Origin: Henricia sp. BOLD:AAB3569
Taxonomy: Eukaryota > Echinodermata > Asteroidea > Spinulosida > Echinasteridae
Assembly (NCBI GenBank): GCA_037783545.1
Contig: JBBELK010001194.1
Location: forward strand, 173,384-237,383
Length of the DNA: 64,000 nt
Direction: 5' to 3'
The translations under genes and the position numbers were made by a program. This document shows, one piece after another, positions 49,996 to 63,340 of this stretch (within the stretch, counting starts at the first letter, position 1; every line of letters begins with the position of its first letter). The notes beneath the pieces were generated by a model, which searched no databases, was not told the origin of the DNA, and saw nothing but the letters and a program-made list of their open reading frames with translations.

Positions 49996-52900
49996 GTGTG
50001 TCCCAAATGCCGGCAAATTTGGAAATCAAGGAATTTTCCAACCAACTTCAAATTTTGCATGCTCCAAACTGTATATATTCCGCACTTGTCATGCAAAATT
50101 GACAGATTTTCGCTGGGAAATGACGGAGAAATTTCAGAGTTAGGGAAAACGGAGCTCGGCTGCGTGGTTATTCCCCTAACCGTGGCTGTTGGGACACCCT
50201 GCGCATGCGCCGCGCTGGTGTACATTTGTACGGCCGTTGACTCACCCCAGATTGTGACGGGAATTAGGTCAAAGTGTGTCCCAAATGCCGGCAAATTTGG
50301 AAATCAAGGAATTTTCCAACCAACTTCAAATTTTGCATGCTCCAAACTGTATATATTCCGCACTTGTCATGCAAAATTGACAGATTTTCGCTGGGAAATG
50401 ACGGAGAAATTTCAGAGTTTAGGGAAAACGGAGCTCGGCTGCGTGGTTATTCCCCTAACCGTGGCTGTTGGGACACCCTGCGCCGCGCTGGTGTACATTT
50501 GTACGGCCGTTGACTCACCCCAGATTGTGACGGGAATTAGGTCAAAGTGTGTCCCAAATGCCGGCAAATTTGGAAATCAAGAATTTTCCAACCAACTTCA
50601 AATTTTGCATGCTCCAAACTGTATATATTCCGCACTTGTCATGCAAAATTGACAGATTTTCGCTGGGAAATGACGGAGAAATTTTAGAGTTTAGGGAAAA
50701 CGGAGCGCGGCTGCGTGGTTATTCCCCTAACCGTGGCTGTTGGGACACACCTTCGCCGCGCTGGTGTACATTTGTACGGCCGTTGACTCACCCCAGAGTG
50801 TGACGGGAATTAGGTCAAAGTGTGTCCCAAATGCCGGCAAATTTGGAAATCAAGGAATTTTCCAACCAACTTCAAATTTTGCATGCTCCAAACTGTATAT
50901 ATTCCGCACTTGTCATGCAAAATTGACAGATTTTCGCTGGGAAATGACGGAGAAATTTCAGAGTTTAGGGAAAACGGAGCTCGGCTGCGTGGTTATTCCC
51001 CTAACCGTGGCTGTTGGACACCCTGCGCCGCGCTGGTGTACATGTGTACGGCCGTTGACTCACCCCAGATTGTGACGGGAATTAGGTCAAAGTGTGTCCC
51101 AAATGCCGGCAAATTTGGAAATCAAGGAATTTTCAACCAACTTCAACTTTTGCATGCTCCAAACTGTATATATTCCGCACTTGTCATGCAAAATTGACAG
51201 ATTTTCGCTGGGAAATGACGGAGAAATTTCAGAGTTTAGGGAAAACGGAGCTCGGCTGCGTGGTTATTCCCCCTAACCGTGGCTGTTGGGACACCCTGCG
51301 CCGCGCTGGTGTACATTTGTACGGCCGTTGACTCACCCCAGATTGTGACGGGAATTAGGTCAAAGTGTGTCCCAAATGCCGGCAAATGTGGAAATCAAGG
51401 AATTTTCAACCAACTTCAAATTTTGCATGCTCCAAACTGTATATATTCCGCACTTGTCATGCAAAATTTACAGATTTTCGCTGGGAAATGACGGAGAAAT
51501 TTCAGAGTTTAGGGAAAACGGAGCTCGGCTGCGTGGTTATTCCCTAACCGTGGCTGTTGGGACACCCTGCGCCGCGCTGGTGTACATTTCTACGGCCGTT
51601 GACTCACCCCAGATTGTGACGGGAATTAGGTCAAAGTGTGTCCCAAATGACGGCAAATTTGGAAATCAAGGAATTTTCCAACCAACTTCAATGTTGCATG
51701 CTCCAAACTGTATATATTCCGCACTTGTCATGCAAAATTGACAGATTTTCGCTGGGAAATGACGGAGAAATTTCGGAGTTTAGGGAAAACGGAGCTCGGC
51801 TGCGTGGTTATTCCCCTAACCGTGGCTGTTGGGACACCCTGCGCCGCGCTGGTGTACATTTGTACGGCCGTTGACTCACCCCAGATTGTGACGGGAATTA
51901 GGTCAAAGTGTGTCCCAAATGCCGGCAAATTTGGAAATCAAGGAATTTTCCAACCAACTTCAAATTTTGCACGCTCCAAACTGTATATATTCCGCACTTG
52001 TCATGCAAAATTGACAGATTTTCGCTGGGAAATGACGGATAAATTTTAGAGTTTAGGGAAAACGGAGCTCGCTGCGTGGTTATTCCCCTAACCGTGGCTG
52101 TTGGGACACCCTGCGCCGCGCTGGTGTACATTTGTACGGCCGTTAAACTCACCCCAGATTGTGACGGGAATTAGGTCAAAGTGTGTCCCAAGTGCCGGCA
52201 AATTTGGAAATCAAGGAATTTTCCAACCAACTTCAAATTTTGCATGCTCCAAACTGTATATATTCCTCACTTGTCATGCAAAATTGACAGATTTTCGCTG
52301 GGAAATGACGGAGACATTTCAGAGTTAGGAAAACGGAGCTCGGCTGCGTGGTTATTCCCCTAACCGTGGCTGTTGGGACACCCTGCGCATGCGCCGCGCT
52401 GGTGTACATTTGTACGGCCGTTGACTCACCCCAGATTGTGACGGGGAATTAGGTCAAAGTGTGTCCAAATGCGGCAAATTTGGAAATCAAGGAATTTTCC
52501 AACCAACTTCAAATTTTGCATGCTCCAAACTGTATATATTCCGCACTTGTCATGCAAAATTGACAGATTTTCGCTGGGAAATGACGGAGAAATTTCAGAG
52601 TTTAGGGAAAACGGAGCTCGGCTGCGTGGTTATTCCCCTAACCGTGGCTGTTGGGACACCCTGCGCCGCGCTGGTGTACATTTGTACGGCGTTGACTCAC
52701 CCCAGATTGTGATGGGAATTAGGTCAAAGTGTGTCCCAAATGCCGGCAAATTTGGAAATCAAGGAATTTTCCAACCAACTCAACTTTTGCATGCTCCAAA
52801 CTGTATATATTCCGCACTTGTCATGCAAAATTGACAGATTTTCGCTGGGAAATGACGGAGAAATTTCAGAGTTTAGGGAAAACGGAGCTCGGCTGCGTGG

Positions 52901-53000
52901 TTATTCCCCTAACCGTGGCTGTTGGGACACCCTGCGCCGCGCTGGTGTACATTTGTACGGCCGTTGACTCACCCCAGATTGTGACGGGAATTAGGTCAAA
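49996..53000 (+). repeat. Third copy, about 3.0 kb, in the indel-rich stretch
   Basis: It matches 45,071-48,084 at an offset falling from 4,925 to about 4,916 bp as one-base indels accumulate. It carries the same private CCCAAATGACGGC and CCCAAGTGCCGGC variants. The match extends left to the TTTTAG/GAGCGCGG monomer. The CAACTTTTGC and GGCAAATGTGG monomers appear once more at about 54.64 and 54.92 kb, so part of the unit is repeated again. Confidence 0.8.
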
Positions 53001-55731
53001 GTGTGTCCCAAATGCCGGCAAATGTGGAAATCAAGGAATTTTCCAACCAACTTCAAATTTTGCATGCTCCAAACTGTATATATTCCGCACTTGTCATGCA
53101 AAATTTACAGATTTTCGCTGGGAAATGACGGAGAAATTTCAGAGTTTAGGGAAAACGGAGCTCGGCTGCGTGGTTATTCCCCTAACCGTGGCTGTTGGGA
53201 CACCCTGCGCCGCCGCTGGTGTACATTTCTACGGCCGTTGACTCACCCCAGATTGTGACGGGAATTAGGTCAAAGTGTGTCCCAAATGCCGGCAAATTTG
53301 GAAATCAAGGAATTTTCCAACCAACTTCAAAATTTTGCATGCTCCAACTGTATATATTCCGCACTTGTCATGCAAAATTGACAGATTTTCGCTGGGAAAT
53401 GACGGAGAAATTTCGGAGTTTAGGGAAAACGGAGCTCGGCTGCGGGTTATTCCCCTAACCGTGGCTGTTGGGACACACCCTGCGCATGCGCTGGTGTACA
53501 TTTGTACGGCCCGTTGACTCACCCCAGATTGTGACGGGAATTAGGTCAAAGTGTGTCCAAAATGCCGGCCAAATTTGGAAATCAAGGAATTTTCCAACCA
53601 ACTTCAAATTTGCATGCTCCAAACTGTATATATTCCGCACTTGTCATGCAAAATTGACAGATTTTCGCTGGGAAATGACGGAGAAATTTCAGAGTTTAGG
53701 GAAAACGGAGCTCGGCTGCGTGGTTATTCCCCTAACCGTGGCTGTTGGGACACCCTGCGCCGCGCTGGTGTACATTTGTACGGCCGTTGACTCACCCCAG
53801 ATTGTGACGGGAATTAGGTCAAGTTGTCCCAAATGCCGGCAAATTGGAAATCAAGGAATTTTCCAACCAACTTCAAATTTTGCACGCTCCAAACTGTATA
53901 TATTCCGCACTTGTCATGCAAAATTGACAGATTTTCGCTGGGAAATGACGGATAAATTTTAGAGTTTAGGGAAAACGGAGCTCGGCTGCGTGGTTATTCC
54001 CTAACCGTGGCTGTTGGGACACCCTGCGCCCGCGCTGGTGTACATTTGTACGGCCGTTAACTCACCCCAGATTGTGACGGGAATTAGGTCAAAGTGTGTC
54101 CCCAAATGCCGGCAAATTTGGAAATCAAGAATTTTCCAACCAACTTCAAATTTTGCATGCTCCAAACTGTATATATTCCTCACTTGTCATGCAAAATTGA
54201 CAGATTTTCGCTGGAAATGACGGAGACATTTCAGAGTTTAGGAAAAACGGAGCTCGGCTGCGTGGTTATTCCCCTAACCGTGGCTGTTGGGACACCCTGC
54301 GCATGCGCCGCGCTGGTGTACATTTGTACGCCGTTGACTCACCCCAGATTGTGACGGGAATTAGGTCAAAGTGTGTCCCAAATGCCGGCAAATTTGGAAA
54401 TCAAGGAATTTTCCAACCAACTTCAAATTTTGCATGCTCCAAACTGTATATATTCCGCACTTGTCATGCAAAATTGACAGATTTTCGCTGGGAAATGACG
54501 GAGAAATTTCAGAGTTTAGGGAAAACGGAGCTCGGCTGCGTGGTTATTCCCTAACCGTGGCTGTTGGGACACCCTGCGCCGCGCTGGTGTACATTTGTAC
54601 GGCCGTTGACTCACCCCAGATTGTGATGGGAATTAGGTCAAAGTGTGTCCCAAATGCCGGCAATTTGGAAATCAAGGAATTTTCAACCAACTTCAACTTT
54701 TGCATGCTCCAAACTGTATATATTCGCACTTGTCATGCAAAATTGACAGATTTTCGCTGGGAAATGACGGAGAAATTTCAGAGTTTAGGGAAAACGGAGC
54801 TCGGCTGCGTGGTTATTCCCCTAACCGTGGCTGTTGGGACACCCTGCGCCGCGCTGGTGTACATTTGTACGGCCGTTGACTCACCCCAGATTGTGACGGG
54901 AATTAGGTCAAAGTGTGTCCCAAATGCCGGCAAATGTGGAAATCAAGGAATTTTCCAACCAACTTCAAATTTTGCATGCTCTAAACTGTATATATTCCGC
55001 ACTTGTCATGCAAAATTTACAGATTTCGCTGGGAAATGACGGAGAAATTTCAGAGTTAGGGAAAACGGAGCTCGGCTGCGTGGTTATTCCCCTAACCGTG
55101 GCTGTTGGGACACCTGCGCCGCGCTGGTGTACATTTCTACGGCCGTTGACTCACCCCAGATTGTGACGGGAATTAGGTCAAAGTGTGTCCCAAATGCCGG
55201 CAAATTTGGAAATCAAGGAATTTTCCAACCAACTTCAAATTTTGCATGCTCCAAACTGTATATATTCCGCACTTGTCATGCAAAATTGACAGATTTTCGC
55301 TGGGAAATGACGGAGAAATTTCGGAGTTTAGGGGAAAACGGAGCTCGGCTGCGTGGTTATTCCCCTAACCGTGGCTGTTGGGACACCCCTGCGCATGCGC
55401 TGGTGTACATTTGTACGGCCGTTGACTCACCCCCCAGATTGTGACGGAATTAGGTCAAAGTGTGTCCCAAATGCCGGCAAATTTGGAAATCAAGGAATTT
55501 CCAACCAACTTCAAATTTTGCATGCTCCAAACTGTATATATCCGCACTTGTCATGCAAAATTGACAGATTTTCGCTGGGAAATGACGGAGAAATTTCAGA
55601 GTTTAGGGAAAACGGAGCTCGCTGCGTGGTTATTCCCCTAACCGTGGCTGTTGGGACACCCTGCGCCGCGCTGGTGTACATTTCTACGGCCGTTGACTCA
55701 CCCCAGATTGTGACGGGAATTAGGTCAAAGT

Positions 55732-57370
55732 GTGTCCCAAATGCCGGCAAATTTGGAAATCAAGGAATTTTCCAACCAACTTCAAATTTGCACGCTCCAA
55801 ACTGTATATATTCCGCACTTGTCATGCAAAATTGACAGATTTTCGCTGGGAAATGACGGAGAATTTCAGAGTTTAGGGAAAACGGAGCTCGGCCTGCGTG
55901 GTTATTCCCCTAACCGTGGCTGTTGGGATACCTGCGCCGCGCTGGTGTACATTTCTACGGCCGTTGACTCACCCCAGATTGTGACGGGAATTAGGTCAAA
56001 GTGTGTCCCAAATGCCGGCAAATTTGGAAATCAAGGAATTTTCCAACCAACTTCAAATTTTGCATGCTCCAAACTGTATATATTCCGCACTTGTCATGCA
56101 AAATTGACAGATTTTCGCTGGGAAATGACGGAAAAATTTCGGAGTTTAGGGAAAACGGAGCTCGGCTGCGTGGTTATTCCCCTAACCGTGGCTGTTGGGA
56201 CACCCTGCGCATGCTCTGGTGTACATTTGTACGGCCGTTGACTCACCCCAGATTGTGACGGGAATTAGGTCAAAGTGTGTCCAAATGCCGGCAAATTTGG
56301 AAATCAAGGAATTTTCCAACCAACTTCAAATTTTGCATGCTCCAAACTGTATATATTCCGCACTTGTCATGCAAAAATTGACAGATTTTCGCTGGGAAAT
56401 GACGGAGAAATTTCAGAGTTTAGGGAAAACGGAGCTCGGCTGCGTGGTTATTCCCCTAACCGTGGCTGTTGGGACACCCTGCGCCGCGCTGGTGTACATT
56501 TGTACGGCCGTTGACTCACCCCAGATTGTGACGGGAATTAGGTCAAAGTGTGTCCCAAATGCCGGCAATTTGGAAATCAAGGAATTTTCCAACCAACTTC
56601 AAATTTTGCACGCTCCAAACTGTATATATTCCGCACTTGTCATGCAAAATTGACAGATTTTCGCTGGGAAATGACGGAGAAATTTTAGAGTTTAGGGAAA
56701 ACGGAGCTCGGCTGCGTGGTTATTCCCCTAACCGTGGCTGTTGGGACACCCTGCGCCGCGCTGGTGTACATTTGTACGGCCGTTGACTCACCCCAGATTG
56801 TGACGGGAATTAGGTCAAAGTGTGTCCCAAATGCCGGCAATTTGTGAAATCAAGGAATTTTCCAACCAACTTCAAATTTGCATGCTCCAAACTGTATATA
56901 TTCCTCACTTTGTCATGCAAAATTGACAGATTTTCGCTGGGAAATGACGGAGAAATTTGAGAGTTTAGGAAAAACGGAGCTCGGCTGCGTGGCTATTCCC
57001 TAACCGTGGCTGTTGGGACACCCTGCGCATGCGCCGCGCTGGTGTACATTTGTACGGCCGTTGACTCACCCCAGATTGTGACGGGAATTAGGTCAAAGTG
57101 TGTCCCCAAATGCCGGCACATTTGGAAATCAAGGAATTGTCCAACCACTTCAAATTTTGCATGCTCCAAACTGTATATATTCCGCACTTGTCATGCAAAA
57201 TTGACAGATTTCGCTGGGAAATGACGGAGAAATTTCGGAGTTTAGGGAAAACGGAGCTCGGCTGCGTGGTTTTTCCCCTAACCGTGGCTGTTGGGACACC
57301 CTGCGCATGCGCTGGTGTACATTTCTACGGCCGTTGACTCACCCCAGATTGTGACGGGAATTAGGTCAAA
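55732..57370 (+). repeat. 1.6-kb segment, first copy (partner near 61.71-63.3 kb)
   Basis: Successive monomers share with 61.7-63.3 kb the order TTTGCACGCTCC, ATTTCTACGG, AAAAATTTCGG with GCATGCTCTGG, GTGTCCAAATG, TTTGCACGCTCC, TTCCTCAC with TTTGAGAGTTTAG and GTGGCTATTCC, then GGCACATTTGG with GGAATTGTC. The offset is about 5.97 kb and drifts because both copies are indel-rich. Confidence 0.75.
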
Positions 57371-58189
57371 GTGTGTCCCAAATGCCGGCAAATTTGGAAA
57401 TCAAGGAATTTTCCAACCAACTTCAAATTTGCATGCTCCAAACTGTATATATTCCGCACTTGTCATGCAAAATTGACAGATTTTCGCTGGGAAATGACGG
57501 AGAAATTTTCAGAGTTTAGGGAAAACGGAGCTCGGCTGCGTGGTTATTCCCTAACCGTGGCTGTTGGGACACCCTGCGCCGCGCTGGTGTACATTTGTAC
57601 GGCCGTTGACTCACCCCAGATTGTGACGGGAATTAGGTCAAAGTGTGTCCCAAATGCCGGCAAATTTGGAAATCAAGGATTTTCCAACCAACTTCAAATT
57701 TTGCACGCTCCAAACTGTATATATTCCGCACTTGTCATGCAAAATTGACAGATTTCGCTGGGAAATGACGGAGAAATTTTAGAGTTTAGGGAAAACGGAG
57801 CTCGGCTGCGTGGTTATTCCCCTAACCGTGGCTGTTGGGACACCCTGCGCCGCGCTGGTGTACATTTGTACGGCCGTTAACTCACCCCAGATTGTGACGG
57901 GAATTAGGTCAAAGTGTGGTCCCAAATGCCGGCAAATTTGGAATCAAGGATTTTCCAACCAACTTCAAATTTTGCATGCTCCAAACTGTATATATTCCTC
58001 ACTTGTCATGCAAAATTGACAGATTTTCGCTGGGAAATGACGGAGAAATTTCAGAGTTTAGGAAAAACGGAGCTCGGCTGCGTGGTTATTCCCCTAACCG
58101 TGGCTGTTGGGACACCCTGCGCATGCGCCGCGCTGGTGTACATTTGTACGGCCGTTGACTCACCCCAGATTGTGACGGGAATTAGGTCA

Positions 58190-59800
58190 AAGTGTGTCCC
58201 AAATGCCGGCACATTTGGAAATCAAGGAATTTTCCAACCAACTTCGAATTTTTGCATGCTCAAACTGTATATATTCCGCACTTGTCATGCAAAATTGACA
58301 GATTTTCGCTGTGGAAATGACGGAGAAATTTCGGAGTTTAGGGAAAACGGAGCTCGGCTGCGTGTTATTCCCCTAACCGTGCTTTTGGGACACCCTGCGC
58401 CGCGCTGGTGTACATTTCTAAGGCCGTTGACTCACCCCAGATTGTGACGGGAATTTGGTCAAAGTGTGTCCCAAATGCCGGCAAATTTGGAAATCAAGGA
58501 ATTTTCCAACCAACTTCAAATTTTGGCATGCTCCAAACTGTATATATTCCGCACTTGTCATGCAAAATTGACAGATTTTCGCTGGAAATGACGGAGAAAT
58601 TTCAAGTTTAGGAAAACGGAGCGCGGCTGCGTGGTTATTCCCCTAACCGTGGCTGTTGGGACACCTGCGCCGCGCTGGTGTACATTTGTACGGCCGTTTA
58701 CTCACCCAGATTGTGACGGGAATTAGGTCAAAGTGTGTCCCAAATGCCGGCAAATTTGGAAATCAAGGAATTTTCCAACCAACTTCAAATTTTGCATGCT
58801 CCAAACTGTATATATTCCGCACTTGTCATGCAAAATTGACAGAATTTCGCTGGGAAATGACGGAGAAATTTCAGAGTTTAGGGAAAACGGAGCTCGGCTG
58901 CGTGGTTATTCCCTAACCGTGGCTGTTGGGACACCCTGCGCATGCGCTGGTGTACATTTCTACGGCCGTTGACTCACCCCAGATTGTGACGGGAATTAGG
59001 GTCAAAGTGTGTCCCAAATGCCGGCACATTTGGAAATCAAGGAATTTTCCAACCAACTTCAAATTTTGCATGCTCCAACTGCATATATTCCGCACTTGTC
59101 ATGCAAAATTGACAGATTTTCGCTGGGAAATGACGGAGAAATTTTCAGAGTTTAGGGAAAACGGAGCTCGGCTGCGTGGTTATTCCCTAACCGTGGCTGT
59201 TGGGACACCCCTGCGCCGCGCTGGTGTACATTTGTACGGCCGTTGACTCACCCCAGATTGTGACGGGAATTAGGTCAAAGTGTGTCCCAAATGCCGGCAC
59301 ATTTGGAAATCAAGAATTTTCCAACCAACTTCGAATTTTGCATGCTCCAAACTGTATATATTCCGCACTTGTCATGCAAAATTGACAGATTTTCGCTGGG
59401 AAATGACGGAGAAATTTCGGAGTTTAGGGAAAACGGAGCTCGGCTGCGTGGTTATTCCCCTAACCGTGGCTGTTGGGACAATCCCTGCGCCGCGCTGGTG
59501 TACATTTCTAAGGCCGTTGACTCACCCAGATTGTGACGGAATTTGGTCAAAGTGTGTCCCAAATGCCGGCAAATTTGGAAATCAAGGAATTTTCCAACCA
59601 ACTTCAATTTTGCATGCTCCAAACTGTATATATTCCGCACTTGTCATGCAAAATTGACAGATTTTCGCTGGGAAATGACGGAGAAATTTCAGAGTTTAGT
59701 GGAAAACGGAGCTCGGCTGCGTGGTTATTCCCCTAACCGTGCTGTTGGGGACACCCTGCGCCGCGCTGGTGTACATTTGTACGGCCGTTGACTCGCCCCA
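58190..59800 (+). repeat. Tetramer-length repeat of the TTCTAAGG monomer pair
   Basis: A monomer with GGCACATTTGG, CTTCGAATTTT and ATTTCTAAGGCC, followed by one starting GGAATTTGGTC, occurs at about 58.20 and again at 59.29 kb, roughly 1,093 bp apart (four monomers with small indels). The same pair is found at 22,496 and 33,243. One-base indels prevent an exact period. Confidence 0.7.
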
Positions 59801-61709
59801 GATTGTGACGGAATTAGGTCAAAGTGTGTCCAAATGCCGCAAATTTGGAAATCAAGGAATTTTCCAACCAACTTCAAATTTTGCATGCTCCAAACTGTAT
59901 ATATTCCGCACTTGTCATGCAAAATTGACAGATTTTCGCTGGGAAATGACGGAGAAATTTCAGAGTTTAGGGAAAACGGAGCTCGCTGCGTGGTTATTCC
60001 CCTAACCGTGGTGTTGGGACACCCTGCGCCGCGCTGGTGTACATTTCTAAGGCCGTTGACTCACCCAGATTGTGACGGGAATTAGGTCAAAGTGTGTCCC
60101 AAATGCCGGCAAATTTGGAAATCAAGGAATTTTCCAACCAACTTCAAAATTTTGCATGCTCAAACTGTATATATTCCGCACTTGTCATGCAAAATTGACA
60201 GATTTTCGCTGGGAAATGACGGAGAAATTTCAGAGTTTAGGGAAAACGGAGCTCGGCTGCGTGGTTATTCCCTAACCGTGGCTGTTGGGACACCCTTCGC
60301 CGCGCTGGTACATTTGTACGGCCGTTGACTCACCCCAGATTGTGACGGAATTAGGTCAAAGTGTGTCCCAAATGCCGGCAAATTTGGAAATCAAGAATTT
60401 TCCAACCAACTTCAAATTTTGCATGCTCCAAACTGTATATATTCCGCACTTGTCATGCAAAATTGACAGATTTTCGCTGGGAAATGACGGAGAAATTTCA
60501 GAGTTTAGGGAAAACGGAGCGCGGCTGCGTGGTTATTCCCCTAACCGTGGCTGTTGGGACACCTGCGCCGCGCTGGTGTACATTTGTACGGCCGTTGACT
60601 CACCCCAATTGTGACGGGAATTAGGTCAAAGTGTGTCCCAAATGCCGGCAAATTTGGAAATCAAGGAATTTTCCAACCAACTTCAAATTTTGCATGCTCC
60701 AAACTGTATATATTCCGCACTTGTCATGCAAAATTGACAGATTTTCGCTGGGAAATGACGGAGAAATTCAGAGTTTAGGGAAAACGGAGCTCGGCTGCGT
60801 GGTTATTCCCCTAACCGTGGCTGTGGGACACCCTGCGCCGCGCTGGTGTACATTTGTACGGCCGTTGACTCACCCCAGATTGTGACGGGAATTAGGTCAA
60901 AGTGTGTCCCAAATGCCGGCAAATTGGAAATCAAGGAATTTCCAACCAACTTCAAATTTTGCATGCTCCAAACTGTATATATTCCGCACTTGTCATGCAA
61001 AATTGACAGATTTTCGCTGGGAAATGACGGAGAAATTTCAGAGTTTAGGGAAACAGAGCTCGGCTGCGTGGTTATTCCCCTAACCGTGGCTGTTGGGACA
61101 CCCTGCGCGCGCGGTGTACATTTGTACGGCCGTTGACTCACCCCAGATTGTGACGGGAATTAGGTCAAAGTGTGTCCCAAATGCCGGCAAATTTGGAAAT
61201 CAAGGAATTTTCCAACCAACTTCAACTTTTGCATGCTCCAAACTGTATATATTCCGCACTTGTCATGCAAAATTGACAGATTTTCGCTGGGAAATGACGG
61301 AGAAATTTCAGAGTTTAGGGAAAACGGAGCTCGGCTGCGTGGTTATTCCCCTAACCGTGGCTGTTGGGACACCCTGCGCCGCGCTGGTGTACATTTGTAC
61401 GGCCGTTGACTCACCCCAGATTGTGACGGGAATTAGGTCAAAGTGTGTCCCCAATGCCGGCAAATTGGAAATCAAGGAATTTTCCAACCAACTTCAAATT
61501 TTGCATGCTCCAAACTGTATATATTCCGCACTTGTCATGCAAAAATTGACAGATTTCGCTGGGAAATGACGGAGAAATTTCAGAGTTTAGGGAAAACGGA
61601 GCTCGGCTGCGTGGTTATTCCCCTAACCGTGGCTGTTGGGACACCCTGCGCCGCGCTGGTGTACATTTGTACGGCCGTTGACTCACCCCAGATTGTGACG
61701 GGAATTAGG

Positions 61710-63340
61710 TCAAAGTGTGTCCCAAATGCCGGCAAATTTGGAAATCAAGGAATTTTCCAACCAACTTCAAATTTGCACGCTCCAAACTGTATATATTCCG
61801 CACTTGTCATGCAAAATTGACAGATTTTCGCTGGGAATGACGGAGAAATTTCAGAGTTTAGGGAAAACGGAGCTCGCTGCGTGGTTATTCCCCTAACCGT
61901 GGCTGTTGGGAAACCTGCGCCGCGCTGGTGTACATTTCTACGGCCGTTGACTCACCCCAGATTGTGACGGGAATTAGGTCAAAGTGTGTCCCAATGCCGG
62001 CAAATTTGGAAATCAAGGAATTTTCCAACCAACTTCAAATTTTGCATGCTCCAAACTGTATATATTCGCACTTGTCATGCAAAATTGACAGATTTTCGCT
62101 GGGAAATGACGAAAAATTTCGGAGTTTAGGGAAAACGGAGCTCGGCTGCGTGGTTATTCCCCTAACCGTGGCTGTTGGACACCCTGCGCATGCTCTGGTG
62201 TACATTTGTACGGCCGTTGACTCACCCCAGATTGTGACGGGAATTAGGTCAAAGTGTGTCCCAAATGCCGGCAAATTTGGAAATCAAGGAATTTCCAACC
62301 AACTTCAAATTTTGCATGCTCCAAACTGTATATATCCGCACTTGTCATGCAAAATTGACAGATTTTCGCTGGGAAATGACGGAGAAATTTCAGAGTTTAG
62401 GGAAAACGGAGCTCGGCTGCGTGGTTATTCCCTAACCGTGGCTGTTGGACACCCTGCGCCGCGCTGGTGTACATTTGTACGGCCGTTGACTCACCCCAGA
62501 TTGTGACGGGAATTAGGTCAAAGTGTGTCCAAATGCCGGCAAATTTGGAAATCAAGGAATTTTCCAACCAACTTCAAATTTTGCACGCTCCAAACTGTAT
62601 ATATTCCGCACTTGTCATGCAAAATTGACAGATTTTCGCTGGGAAATGACGGAGACATTTAGAGTTTAGGGAAAACGGAGCTCGGCTGCGTGGTTATTCC
62701 CCTAACCGTGGCTGTTGGGACACCCTGCGCCGCGCTGGTGTACATTTGTACGGCCGTTGACTCACCCCAGATTGTGACGGGAATTAGGTCAAAGTGTGTC
62801 CCAAATGCCGGCAAATTTGGAAATCAAGGAATTTTCCAACCACTTCAAATTTTGCATGCTCAAACTGTATATATTCCTCACTTGTCATGCAAAATTGACA
62901 GATTTTCGCTGGGAAATGACGGAGAAATTTGAGAGTTTAGGGAAAACGGAGCTCGGCTGCGTGGCTATTCCCTAACCGTGGCTGTTGGGACACCCTGCGC
63001 ATGCGCCGCGCTGGTGTACATTTGTACGGCCGTTGACTCACCCCAGATTGTGACGGAATTAGGTCAAAGTGTGTCCCAAATGCCGGCACATTTGGAAATC
63101 AAGGAATTGTCAACCAACATCAAATTTTGCATGCTCCAAACTGTATATATTCCGCACTTGTCATGCAAAATTGACAGATTTTCGCTGGGAAATGACGGAG
63201 AAATTTCGGAGTTTAGGGAAAACGGAGCTCGGCTGCGTGGTTATTCCCCTAACCGTGGCTGTTGGGACACCCTGCGCCGCGCTGGTGTACATTTGTACGG
63301 CCGTTGACTCACCCCAGATTGTGACGGGAATTAGGTCAAA
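61710..63340 (+). repeat. 1.6-kb segment, second copy (partner near 55.73-57.4 kb)
   Basis: It follows the substitution pattern of the 55.73 kb segment. The one-base indels mostly differ between the copies, although several fall in the same homopolymers. The copies separate in the GGAATTGTC monomer: the earlier one has a 274-bp core (GCATGCGCTGG), this one a short core. The right end passes out of the indel-rich stretch. Confidence 0.72.

Larger units (their letters stand above)
47960..63115. other. Indel-rich stretch of the array, probable low-accuracy assembly patch
   Basis: Before 47.96 kb I find only about a dozen one-base indels, several of them inherited by copied segments. In this stretch most monomers carry one to four, mainly one-base changes in homopolymers: C4 to C3 in TTCCCTAACC (about a dozen times), G3 to G2 in GTTGGACACC, loss of A in CTTCAATTTTG, and loss of T in TTTGCACG. 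Substitution variants are the same families as in neighbouring clean sequence. The last indels are near 63,110 and the final 880 bases are clean. This pattern fits unpolished long-read sequence better than biology, but reads are not available here. Confidence 0.75.

Noticed and set aside
47960-63115. Indel-rich stretch as an ancient decayed part of the array
   Set aside because: The boundaries are abrupt and the changes are mostly one-base homopolymer indels. Substitution families match the clean neighbours, including recent private variants, which decay over a long time would have blurred.
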